NCBI GenBank assembly: GCA_034659855.1
Contig: JAYEIA010000013.1
Span: 1-18,188, forward strand
Direction of reading: 5' to 3'
Source of the DNA: JAYEIA01 sp034659855
GTDB lineage: Bacteria > Bacteroidota > Bacteroidia > Bacteroidales > JAADGE01
DNA: 18,188 nt
Position numbers and translations under genes: made by a program. The notes below the pieces were generated by a model that searched no databases, was not told the origin of the DNA, and worked only from the letters and a program-made list of their open reading frames with translations. Each line of letters opens with the position of its first letter. The first letter of the stretch is position 1. Of this stretch, positions 7,970 through 14,674 are shown in pieces.

Positions 7970-9262
7970 ATGTTAATTCAATATTTTACAAAAAAAAAAT
8001 CATTTATTTTTCTTAGCTATCTCTTATTTTTTGTGAATACAGCTTGTGCTCAACAAAATATAATGATGAAAAATCACAGCTATTCAGAGGATATAATGTC
8101 GGTGATTTTAGAAAAGAATGATAAGCCGATGTCATATCCGATTATCACAGTTGATTCGCAACATAAATTACGACTTCAGTTTGATGATTTGAGTACTAAA
8201 ACGCGTCAATTCAATTATACTTTAATTCATTGTACGCCGGATTGGAAACCCTCGGATCTTATGGCATCTGAGTATTTGGAGGGTTTTCGGGAAGGTGAAA
8301 TTACAGATTATGAATTTTCGTTCAATACCTTAAAGGAGTATAATCATTATTCGCTGAAGTTTCCTACTGATGACTGTTTGCCGTATTTATCGGGTAATTA
8401 CATCATTTTTGTCTATGAAAACTATGATAAGGAGCAGCCCGTTTTAACTCGGAGGTTTCGAATTTCTGAGAATTCTGCAAAAATATCAGCAAGTTTAAAG
8501 CGTTCGTCACTTGTTGTTCACTCCGATTACTGTACCGAATTTGATGTGTCGGTGAATGGCTTGCGAAGTACTATTGGTTCAGATACAAGGGGTTGTCGTT
8601 TGCAAATTCTCAGAAACAATAATGATGATTTTGTTCTTGACGTGGATGAACCCGATTTTGTAAAGGGAAACCTGTTAGAATACAGCAGCCCCAGGCATAT
8701 GTTTTTAAAAAGCGGCAATGAGTATCGCTATTTTAATGTTAAAAATCATAAATATACCACCGACAAAGTTGCAAATATCCGTTTTACGTCACCCTATTAT
8801 ATATTTAAGTTGTATCCTGAAGAACCTGCTGCTTATACTTATTCCTATGTACAGGATATTAACGGGAAATTTCTTGTAACCTCTGATGATACCGATTATC
8901 CGGCAACAGAGGCCGAGTACGTTTTGGTCGATTTTGAGCTTAAAGTTGATCGGCCGTATATGGGGCATGACCTTTATTTGTATGGTGATTTTTGTGAGAG
9001 TGATTTCTCGGAAAGAGATCGGTTAAGCTATAATACCGACTCCAAATCCTACGAGTTACGCCGTCTTCTTAAGCAGGGCTTTTATAATTATATGTATGTT
9101 CTTCGGAATGTGAAGAACAATGTATTGACATTGGAGAATACAGAACGAAATTTTTATCAAACCGAAAATGATTTTGTAATATATTTTTATTATAAAAGAC
9201 CGGCAGGAAACTATACACAATTGTTGGGCGTGAAAATTGTGAACTCGCAAAAAAAACTATAA
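7970..9262 (+). CDS. Type IX secretion plug-family protein (DUF5103)
   Basis: 430 residues from the ATG at 7970. N-terminal signal peptide MLIQYFTKKKSFIFLSYLLF...ACAQQ, with cleavage probably after ACA. The mature part follows the DUF5103/T9SS-plug pattern: YPIITVDSQHKLRLQFDDL, FNYTLIHCTPDWKPSDLMAS and YLEGFREGEITDYEFSFNTL at the start, a middle NGLRSTIGSDTRGCRLQILR-type segment, and a C-terminal beta domain ending YFYYKRPAGNYTQLLGVKIV. Plug proteins close the SprA translocon of the type IX secretion system on its periplasmic side in Flavobacterium, so the organism is probably T9SS-capable. The frame is open back to 7862, but that would overlap the divergent neighbour and bury the signal peptide, so the later start is chosen. 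Confidence 0.85.
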   Translation: MLIQYFTKKKSFIFLSYLLFFVNTACAQQNIMMKNHSYSEDIMSVILEKNDKPMSYPIITVDSQHKLRLQFDDLSTKTRQFNYTLIHCTPDWKPSDLMASEYLEGFREGEITDYEFSFNTLKEYNHYSLKFPTDDCLPYLSGNYIIFVYENYDKEQPVLTRRFRISENSAKISASLKRSSLVVHSDYCTEFDVSVNGLRSTIGSDTRGCRLQILRNNNDDFVLDVDEPDFVKGNLLEYSSPRHMFLKSGNEYRYFNVKNHKYTTDKVANIRFTSPYYIFKLYPEEPAAYTYSYVQDINGKFLVTSDDTDYPATEAEYVLVDFELKVDRPYMGHDLYLYGDFCESDFSERDRLSYNTDSKSYELRRLLKQGFYNYMYVLRNVKNNVLTLENTERNFYQTENDFVIYFYYKRPAGNYTQLLGVKIVNSQKKL

Positions 9263-9292
9263 AAAAAACGCACACTTTGGTGTACGTTTTTT
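9263..9292. terminator. Bidirectional terminator between convergent genes
   Basis: AAAAAACG-C-ACAC TTTG GTGT-A-CGTTTTTT: the arms pair with one internal mismatch, with an A run on one side and a T run on the other. It begins immediately after the plug-gene stop and lies 43 bases from the stop of the convergent PLP-enzyme gene, so it can serve both strands. Confidence 0.85.
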
Positions 9293-9335
9293 ATTAATTT
9301 ATTAAGCTTACCTATTTAAATGGGGTAAGTGGTAA

Positions 9336-10559
9336 TTAGTCATTATACTTGCCGTTTTTTAAATTTTCGGCAATTTGAGAGAATGCATCAATTGTTTTTT
9401 CAACATGCTCCAAGGTGTGAGTGGCTGTAGGTATTAGCCTAAGCATTATTTTTCCTTTTGGAATGACCGGATAAACAACAGCTGAACAAAAAATCTTGTG
9501 GTTTGTTCGTAAGTCTTTAACAACTTTAATGACCAGACGGTCATCGCCCTTAAAAAATACCGGTGTAACCGAAGATTCGGTAACTCCGAGATCAAAGCCA
9601 TTTTCTTTAAGCCCTTTTTGCAAGGCATTTACAATGATCCAAAGTTTATCTTTATGTTCTGTGCTTTCTCGCATCATATCCAGTCGTTTAAGACCACCCA
9701 TAACCATGGGCATTGGTAATGATTTTGCAAAAATTTGAGAACGCAAATTATATTGGAGGTAATTTATAACAGGTTTGTGAGAAGCAACAAAAGCTCCGAT
9801 GCCTGCAAATGCTTTTGCAAAAGTTCCGAAATAAATATCAATGTCGTCTTGAACTCCAAAGTGTTCTCCGGTTCCTTTTCCTTTAGCACCCATAGTTCCA
9901 ATGCCGTGGGCATCATCAATGAAAATTCTGAAATCGTAGATTTTTTTTAATTCCGTAATGCCTTTCATATTTCCGAGGTCGCCTTCCATTCCGAAAACAC
10001 CTTCGGTAATTACAAGGATTCCTCCCTTTGTTTCGTTCACAAAATTGGTGGCATGCTTGAGTTGCTTTTCAAGGCTTTCCATATCATTATGCTTAAAAAC
10101 AAAGCGTTTGCCCATATGCAGTCTTACGCCGTCAAGAATGCAGGCGTGCGAATCGCTGTCATAGACAATGACATCGTTTCGGTCAACCAAAGCGTCAATG
10201 ATAGACAGTACGCCTTGATATCCGTAATTGAGCAGATAACCGGATTCTTTGTCAACAAAATCAGCCAATTCTTGTTCCAATTGAACGTGATATTTTGTTT
10301 GTCCTGTCATCATTCGAGCACCCATAGGGTAAGCCATTCCGTACTTTTCGGCCGCGTCACTGTCCACTTTTCTGACTTCCGGGTGGTTTGCTAATCCTAA
10401 GTAATTATTGACGCTCCAAACGATCATCTCTTCACCCTGAAATTTCATGACCGGTCCAATTTCACCTTCCAACTCAGGAAATGTCATGTAGCCATGTACA
10501 GAGTCATAATATTTTCCGAGATCTGTTTTTGAAGTATCCAGTTTTTTAAATATATCCAC
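9336..10559 (-). CDS. Alpha-oxoamine synthase (serine palmitoyltransferase / cysteate acyltransferase-like)
   Basis: 407 residues, normal length for this fold-type I PLP family. Motifs: WSVNNYLGLANHPEVRK (48-64), PMGARMMTG (78-86), the ring-stacking His138 in YDSDSHACILDG, the DDAHG motif (215-219), and the PLP lysine K249 in YFGTFAKAFAGIGAF. These enzymes condense an amino acid with an acyl thioester. In Bacteroidota, members make 3-ketosphinganine from serine (sphingolipids) or capnine precursor from cysteate (sulfonolipids); glycine C-acetyltransferase (Kbl) is a third member. The EGYF/FPKLEGE-type N-terminus (here HGYMTFPELEGEIG) marks the Bacteroidetes lipid-synthesis branch rather than Kbl, but I cannot settle the amino acid substrate. 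Own promoter upstream; convergent with the plug gene. Confidence 0.85.
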   Translation of the reverse strand: MDIFKKLDTSKTDLGKYYDSVHGYMTFPELEGEIGPVMKFQGEEMIVWSVNNYLGLANHPEVRKVDSDAAEKYGMAYPMGARMMTGQTKYHVQLEQELADFVDKESGYLLNYGYQGVLSIIDALVDRNDVIVYDSDSHACILDGVRLHMGKRFVFKHNDMESLEKQLKHATNFVNETKGGILVITEGVFGMEGDLGNMKGITELKKIYDFRIFIDDAHGIGTMGAKGKGTGEHFGVQDDIDIYFGTFAKAFAGIGAFVASHKPVINYLQYNLRSQIFAKSLPMPMVMGGLKRLDMMRESTEHKDKLWIIVNALQKGLKENGFDLGVTESSVTPVFFKGDDRLVIKVVKDLRTNHKIFCSAVVYPVIPKGKIMLRLIPTATHTLEHVEKTIDAFSQIAENLKNGKYND

Positions 10560-10593
10560 TTTTCTAAATTTTAATTATTAAGTCTATGGAATG

Positions 10594-10624
10594 CAAATAT
10601 AAATATTATTGTGCAATTCTTAAA
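10594..10624 (-). promoter_or_regulatory. Candidate Bacteroidetes promoter for the alpha-oxoamine synthase
   Basis: On the minus strand TATATTTG (10601-10594) matches the -7 consensus TAnnTTTG. About 19 bases upstream is TTTA (10624-10621), a three-of-four match to the -33 TTTG. The distance to the ATG at 10559 is about 34 bases. An 8-bp perfect inverted repeat (ATATCTTA/TAAGATAT, 10639-10660) lies just upstream and could be an operator. Confidence 0.5.
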
Positions 10625-10697
10625 ACCTTAATTATTTTATATCTTACAAATCTAAGATATTGCTTGATATTAAGGAACGGAAACAAAATAATTTCGT

Positions 10698-11066
10698 CTA
10701 ACTTTCATAATTTATTTCGTATCCGGTCTTAAACATCATGTGGTAGCCTCGGTCTATTTCTTTTGATAATTCATTAATGCTGATGTTTCTGCTTTTTCGG
10801 ATGTATTCTCTGCCTCCGAGTATAATACTGATAGTAGGTACGGTAAAAACCCTGTTTTGCCCGGCAATTTCAGGAGTAAGCCTTGTGTCTGCATAATACA
10901 GTTTAATTTTAGGAAACTCCTTATGAATAAGTTCTGCAATTTTTGGTTTAAGTACTTTGCATACATTGCAAGCTTGGTGGGAATAATAAATTAATACAGC
11001 GTCTTCTTCAGAAAGAATTTTACTGTAGTGGCTAATATTTTCAATGGTTGTGTAGTTTGTGCTCAT
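10698..11066 (-). CDS. Thioredoxin-like protein with CNVC active site
   Basis: 122 residues, cytoplasmic (no signal peptide). Thioredoxin fold: a LIYYSHQACNVCKVLKPKI segment with redox Cys33 and Cys36 (CxxC = CNVC), a central strand KLYYADTRLTPEIAGQ, and the cis-proline loop VFTVPTISIILGG (Pro77), followed by the final helix. The CNVC dipeptide differs from the classical CGPC, so the redox potential or partner may differ from housekeeping TrxA. It is a member of the broad thioredoxin family and a precise substrate cannot be named. The 177 bases upstream are mostly a MITE, so its promoter must lie in or next to that element. Confidence 0.82.
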   Translation of the reverse strand: MSTNYTTIENISHYSKILSEEDAVLIYYSHQACNVCKVLKPKIAELIHKEFPKIKLYYADTRLTPEIAGQNRVFTVPTISIILGGREYIRKSRNISINELSKEIDRGYHMMFKTGYEINYES

Positions 11067-11092
11067 TTGTTGATTTTTTGTATAAGGATTAA

Positions 11093-11243
11093 AAAGTCCG
11101 GTCTAAAAAGTATGTTTTATTTTAGCAAAATAATTTATGTGCTTAATTATAAGAGCCTTACAAGCCATTTTGCAATTAACTTAAAACTCTTATTTTTAGT
11201 ATTTTATATACTTTAAACTTTATAATTTTTTAAACTGAACTCA
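11093..11243. mobile_element. MITE-like element, copy 1 (151 bp, TSD TTAA)
   Basis: Non-coding element with 18-base terminal inverted repeats: left AAAGTCCGGTCTAAAAAG, right TTTTTTAAACTGAACTCA. It is flanked by TTAA at 11089-11092 and 11244-11247, a 4-bp target duplication. It shares its ends and most of its interior (GTATGTTTTATTTTAG, CAATTAACTTAAAACTCTTA) with the copy at 14034-14190 in the same orientation. It encodes nothing, so it would need a transposase supplied elsewhere. Confidence 0.8.
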
Positions 11244-12431
11244 TTAAAATCTTCTGAATTTTTTAGTTTCTTCAAATATATTTGAGAGGATATCTTGCTC
11301 GGTGGTATCCAAATCAATAGTTCTGCGTGCCATCATTATTTCTGCAGTTTTTAGTGCTTTTTTATAATTGTACTCCTTGAAACCGGCCGCTCCTCCCCAA
11401 GAAAATGAGGGGACAAAGTTGCGAGGAAATCCGGGGCCGTATATGTTCGAACTCACTCCTAAAACTGTTCCCGTGTTTAGCATGGTATTAATTCCGGTTT
11501 TGGTATGATCTCCCATAATCAATCCGCAAAATTGCAGGCCGGTGCGTAAAAACCGTTCTTGATCATAATCCCACATTTTGACTTGGTCGTAATTGTTTTT
11601 CAGATTGGAGTTGTTGGTATCGGCTCCCATATTGCACCATTGCCCGATGACCGCATTGCCCAAAAAACCATCGTGTCCTTTGTTACTGTACGAGTGAAAT
11701 ACTGTGTTGTTTACCTCGCCGCCTACCTTACAATATTCTCCGAGAGTGGTGGGGCCGTATATTTTAGCTCCCATTTTAATAAGAGCATTTTCTCCCATGG
11801 CCAATGCCCCGCGCACGGAGACATTCTCCATAATTTCGGCATTCCGGCCAATATATATGTATCCGCCGGCCGGGTTTAATGTTGAAAATTCAAGTTTAGC
11901 TCCTTTTTCAATAAAAATTCTTTCGGGTTGTAAATACCGATTTGTTGAAGAAATTTTTTGTGATTTTCTTCCTGCTGTCAGTAAATGAAAATCATTCTCA
12001 ATTTCAGAGCCGTTTAGTCTGAAAATATCCCAGCTGTGATTTATTATACTGAAATCAGCGATTGTTTCCACGATAGTCTCCGGCTTAAGGGTCTCTTTGA
12101 ATTGGAGGGCTTGCGACTTGTTTACCGATGCCGATAGAACGGTTTCCCCTTTACAGAGAAATTCTCCCGGCTTCAGTTGTTTAATTTCTTCGGTGATTTG
12201 TTTATTCGGTAAAAGCCTGCCGTTGATAAGGATGTTTTGCTCTTCTGTATGAGCTTCAAACTTTTTGCTTAGGGTCTTTGAGGTATAATAAGACGATTGC
12301 TTGGTTTGTAATCGGCTTTCCCATTTTTTACTCACGGTCAAAATTCCGCATCTTAAATCTGCTGCCGGCCTGGTATATGTCAGCGGATAGAGTTGTTTTG
12401 TTTTGGAGTCGTCAAAAAAAATAAGGTTCAT
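11244..12431 (-). CDS. GlmU-like sugar nucleotidyltransferase/acetyltransferase (Bacteroidetes type)
   Basis: 395 residues. It belongs to the alternative Bacteroidetes GlmU-like family (TIGR03991 pattern): N-terminal MNLIFFDDSKTKQLYPLTYTRPAADLRCG, a shortened nucleotidyltransferase-like part with RLLPNK, and a C-terminal left-handed beta-helix of hexapeptide repeats (about 175-350: IYIGRNAEIMENVSVRGALA, IYGPTTLGEYCKVGGEV, VIGQWCNMGADTNNSNLKNN, MGDHTKTGINTMLNTGTVLG). The likely role is UDP-N-acetylglucosamine synthesis for the cell wall, or a related sugar-phosphate reaction; activity is by family only. It lies downstream of rpmE2 with a terminator hairpin between them. The stop codon is part of the TTAA duplicated by the adjoining MITE, so the element landed exactly at the gene end without changing the protein. 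Confidence 0.85.
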   Translation of the reverse strand: MNLIFFDDSKTKQLYPLTYTRPAADLRCGILTVSKKWESRLQTKQSSYYTSKTLSKKFEAHTEEQNILINGRLLPNKQITEEIKQLKPGEFLCKGETVLSASVNKSQALQFKETLKPETIVETIADFSIINHSWDIFRLNGSEIENDFHLLTAGRKSQKISSTNRYLQPERIFIEKGAKLEFSTLNPAGGYIYIGRNAEIMENVSVRGALAMGENALIKMGAKIYGPTTLGEYCKVGGEVNNTVFHSYSNKGHDGFLGNAVIGQWCNMGADTNNSNLKNNYDQVKMWDYDQERFLRTGLQFCGLIMGDHTKTGINTMLNTGTVLGVSSNIYGPGFPRNFVPSFSWGGAAGFKEYNYKKALKTAEIMMARRTIDLDTTEQDILSNIFEETKKFRRF

Positions 12432-12449
12432 GGCGATGGGGATTAAATT

Positions 12450-12477
12450 AAAAAAAGCTCTGTATACAAACAGAGCT
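12450..12477 (-). terminator. Rho-independent terminator after rpmE2
   Basis: Perfect 8-bp stem AGCTCTGT (12456-12463) / ACAGAGCT (12470-12477) with a 6-base loop. On the minus strand it is followed by a run of T (A run 12450-12456 on plus). It stands 39 bases past the rpmE2 stop and 18 bases before the GlmU-like start, so any read-through would reach that gene. Confidence 0.82.
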
Positions 12478-12516
12478 CAATATTTTTTGAATGTTCAAAA
12501 AAGAATGAATTTAAGA

Positions 12517-12771
12517 TTACTTTTTTGAAAATTTCTGGTAACGCTTATTAAATTTATCAACACGTCCGGCTGAATCTACAAATTTCATTTTACCTGTGAA
12601 ATATGGATGCGATGAACTGGAAATCTCTAATTTTATCAAAGGATATTCTTTTCCGTCCAAGTCAATTGTATCGTTTGTATTCGCTGTTGATTTTGTAATA
12701 GTAGTTTCTCCGTTAGACATATCTTTAAAGACAACATCTCGATAATTTTCCGGGTGTATTCCTTTTCTCAT
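12517..12771 (-). CDS. rpmE2: 50S ribosomal protein L31 type B
   Basis: 84 residues, normal for the type B (zinc-independent) L31. The sequence begins MRKGIHPENYRDVVFKDMSN and contains the signature SSSSHPYFTGKMKFVDSAGR followed by VDKFNKRYQKF. There are no cysteines, so the zinc ribbon of type A L31 is absent. L31 bridges the ribosomal subunits. It has a near-perfect promoter 47 bases upstream and a terminator after the stop, so it is mainly a single-gene transcript. Confidence 0.95.
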   Translation of the reverse strand: MRKGIHPENYRDVVFKDMSNGETTITKSTANTNDTIDLDGKEYPLIKLEISSSSHPYFTGKMKFVDSAGRVDKFNKRYQKFSKK

Positions 12772-12817
12772 TACTTTAATCTTTTAATTATAAATTATTC
12801 CGTCTCATTTTGTCGGG

Positions 12818-12848
12818 CAAAAGTATAAATCTTTTACAATAGTGCAAA
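12818..12848 (-). promoter_or_regulatory. Bacteroidetes-type promoter of rpmE2
   Basis: Minus strand: TTTG at 12848-12845, a 19-base spacer, and TACTTTTG at 12825-12818. This is an exact match to the Bacteroidota sigma-ABfr consensus TTTG-N(about 19)-TAnnTTTG. The ATG of rpmE2 (12771) is 46 bases further on. Confidence 0.8.
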
Positions 12849-12915
12849 AAAAATAATAGAATTAATCGTATTTTTTGATAAAATTTACTTTTTCAGTACT
12901 TTTTTGTTGATTGCC

Positions 12916-13019
12916 TTAAATGCGCAAGTCTTTTAGTAATCGTTTGCAGGTGAAAACACCTGCAACGTGCAGACTGCACCGGTCGGGTGTTTTCACCCGA
13001 CTGTTATTCAGGCATTTAA
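12916..13019. repeat. REP/BIME-like cluster of three palindromes
   Basis: Three hairpins follow in direct succession: TTGCAGGTG-AAAA-CACCTGCAA (12944-12965), GTGCAG-A-CTGCAC (12967-12979) and GTCGGGTG-TTTT-CACCCGAC (12982-13001). The cores of the first and third (GGTGAAAACACC and GGTGTTTTCACC) are reverse complements, so they are two inverted copies around a central palindrome. The set is enclosed by TTAAATGC (12916-12923) and its complement GCATTTAA (13012-13019). It is GC-richer than its surroundings. This is the structure of bacterial interspersed mosaic elements, mobilised by REP-associated Y1 transposases; none is in the window. Confidence 0.75.
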
Positions 13020-13153
13020 TGTTTGATTTGCGGATTTAAGGGATTGAAATTCTTTTGAGAGGGAATGATCTCGTTCGTAAAATAATTTTGTATAGATTTA
13101 TCAATATAATATCTTTGAGAACGCTGTCAATTGTAATAGAAATATTTAAACCT

Positions 13154-13199
13154 AAATTAAGCGATTATCTGCTTCTCTTTGTACATAATCGCTCAATTT
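13154..13199. repeat. Inverted repeat, 15-bp arms
   Basis: AAATTaAGCGATTAT (13154-13168) pairs with ATAATCGCTcAATTT (13185-13199), one mismatch, loop of 16 bases. It lies about 160 bases upstream of pyrE. No T run follows, so it is not a simple terminator; it could be an operator, an RNA hairpin or a repeat remnant. Confidence 0.6.
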
Positions 13200-13356
13200 A
13201 TGTTAAAACAAAACCAATCATATAGTGTCATATCAAGTATGAAATTTTGGTTAAGTTGAAGTTATTTTTTCTTTTTGTGAACTTTTAAAAAATAAAAAGA
13301 ACGAAATTTGGGGCGAAAGTTCATGCTTGACATGACATTGTATTAAATTCTTAAAT

Positions 13357-13989
13357 ATGAAAACAGAGCACTTATCTTCAGGGGAGTTGTCCCAAATACT
13401 GTTAGCAAAAAAAGCGGTAAAATTAAGCCCTGATAAAGGGTTTACATGGGCTTCAGGCATTAAATCTCCAATATATTGTGATAACAGAAAATTGTTGTCA
13501 TACCCTAAAGTTCGTTCACAAATAACAAAAACATTTGCAAACTATATCCGTAAGAATTTCCCTGCTGTTGATGTCATCGCCGGAGTAGCAACCGGAGCCA
13601 TTGCGTGGGGAGTGCTTGTTGCCCAAGAATTGGAAAAGTCGTTTATATACGTGCGTTCGAACGCAAAAGCCCATGGTTTAGCTAATCGAATTGAAGGAGA
13701 ATATAAAGCCGGAGATGTCTGTTTAGTCATTGAAGATTTGGTTTCTACCGGGGGCAGCAGTCTCGAAGCCGTTAAAGCTCTGCGTGAAGAGGGTATGGGA
13801 GTTAAGGAAATGATGGCACTCTTTAGTTATGACCTTCCGGTTTCAAAAATAAATTTTGAGACGGCAGAATGTCAGCTGACAACTTTAACTAATTTTGAAG
13901 ACTTATTACAAACTGCTGAAAAGACGGGTTATATTAAAAAACCTGAAAAGCATGGAATTCTTGAGTGGCAAAAAAAACAGGGGAGTTAG
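13357..13989 (+). CDS. pyrE: Orotate phosphoribosyltransferase
   Basis: 210 residues, normal length. PyrE converts orotate and PRPP to orotidine 5'-phosphate in pyrimidine synthesis. Visible motifs: FTWASGIKSPIYCDNR (orotate-binding end), VIAGVATGAIAWG, the catalytic flexible loop VRSNAKAHGLANRIEG with Arg100, Lys104 and His106, and the PRPP-binding loop CLVIEDLVSTGGSSLEAV (122-139). The ATG at 13357 fits the usual N-terminus. It ends in TAG and is followed by a MITE rather than a partner gene. An isolated pyrE is common in this phylum. Confidence 0.95.
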   Translation: MKTEHLSSGELSQILLAKKAVKLSPDKGFTWASGIKSPIYCDNRKLLSYPKVRSQITKTFANYIRKNFPAVDVIAGVATGAIAWGVLVAQELEKSFIYVRSNAKAHGLANRIEGEYKAGDVCLVIEDLVSTGGSSLEAVKALREEGMGVKEMMALFSYDLPVSKINFETAECQLTTLTNFEDLLQTAEKTGYIKKPEKHGILEWQKKQGS

Positions 13990-14033
13990 GATTTGCAACA
14001 AAACGGACTTATTTTTTGTCTCCGTTATATAGT

Positions 14034-14190
14034 TGAGTCCGGTCTAAAAAGTATGTTTTATTTTAGTGAAACAAGTTATATGCTTAATTATCAGAGCTTT
14101 ATAGATTATTTTACAATTAACTTAAAACTCTTACTTTTAGCACTTTAACTTTATAAACTATCAACTTTATGACTTTTTAAACTGAACTCA
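14034..14190. mobile_element. MITE-like element, copy 2 (157 bp, TSD TAGT)
   Basis: Terminal inverted repeats TGAGTCCGGTCTAAAAAG (14034-14051) and CTTTTTAAACTGAACTCA (14173-14190), 15 of 18 matching. Target duplication TAGT at 14030-14033 and 14191-14194. Same orientation as the copy at 11093-11243, nearly identical over the first 33 bases and clearly related through the interior, with a small length difference (157 versus 151). It lies between pyrE and the hemerythrin gene. Confidence 0.82.
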
Positions 14191-14251
14191 TAGTTTTAAA
14201 TATTTTTTACAAGTTAAGTTGCTCGTTAGCACCAACTAAAAATCAACAATT

Positions 14252-14671
14252 ATGACAAAAAAATTAATAATATGGGCAGATAAATACTCTGTCGGTTATG
14301 ATGAAATAGACAACCAACATAAAAAACTTGTAGAAATGATAAATGATTTACATATATCATTTACAGAAGGCAAAACGGATAAACTTGCAGAAGGGATAGT
14401 AAAAAAGATGATAGAATATACAGATTATCATTTCAAAACGGAAGAAAAATATTTTGAAAAATATAATTATTCAGAAACTCAATTACATATAGAACAACAT
14501 CTGAGCTTTGTTAAACAAGTTACAACTTTCTATGATGAATTTAAAAAAGGAAATGTTACAATAACTTATGATATAATGAATTTTTTATGAAGCTGGCTTA
14601 CAGAGCATATACAAGGTTCAGATAAAAAATTTGGCGCAGAATTTAAAAATAATAATATTATAACATTGTAG
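14252..14671 (+). pseudogene. Bacteriohemerythrin interrupted by an in-frame TGA
   Basis: The first frame (14252-14590) encodes 112 residues of a hemerythrin: W8, the ligand His23 (DNQHKKL), the HxxxE pair His60/Glu64 (YHFKTEE), and His79/His83. It stops at TGA 14588-14590. The same frame then continues for 26 codons as SWLTEHIQGSDKKFGAEFK... to TAG at 14669-14671. That stretch is the missing fourth helix with the last two iron ligands, the HxxxxD motif (HIQGSD). A single substitution in an Arg or Gly codon could have produced the TGA. Hemerythrins bind O2 at a di-iron site, and without the tail that site is incomplete. The restored gene would end 3 bases before the kinase. Could also be a sequencing error or read-through. 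Confidence 0.82.
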
Positions 14672-14674
14672 CAA

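Larger units (their letters stand above)
12772..13356. other. Gene-free intergenic region between rpmE2 and pyrE
   Basis: 585 bases between divergent genes. It holds the rpmE2 promoter (12818-12848), the palindromic cluster at 12916-13019 and the inverted repeat at 13154-13199. No open frame of convincing length or composition is present, and I find no tRNA-like cloverleaf. I could not identify a consensus promoter for pyrE, although TAATTTTG at 13083-13090 matches the -7 element without a well-spaced -33. Confidence 0.7.

Noticed and set aside
9307..9329. Small inverted repeat CTTACC...GGTAAG between convergent genes
   Set aside because: Short arms next to a far better terminator; probably chance.
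12944..13001. CRISPR array or tandem terminators
   Set aside because: The palindromes are not direct repeats with spacers, and no T runs follow the stems; the mirrored cores fit a REP/BIME element better.
14002..14026. Terminator after pyrE (AACGGA...TCCGTT)
   Set aside because: Only a 6-bp stem with a 13-base loop and no T run after it; too weak to list.
14588..14590. TGA read as selenocysteine or tryptophan (recoded code)
   Set aside because: The kinase gene ends in TGA and no other gene here has an internal TGA; the residue at this place in hemerythrins is usually Lys/Arg-like, not Cys or Trp.
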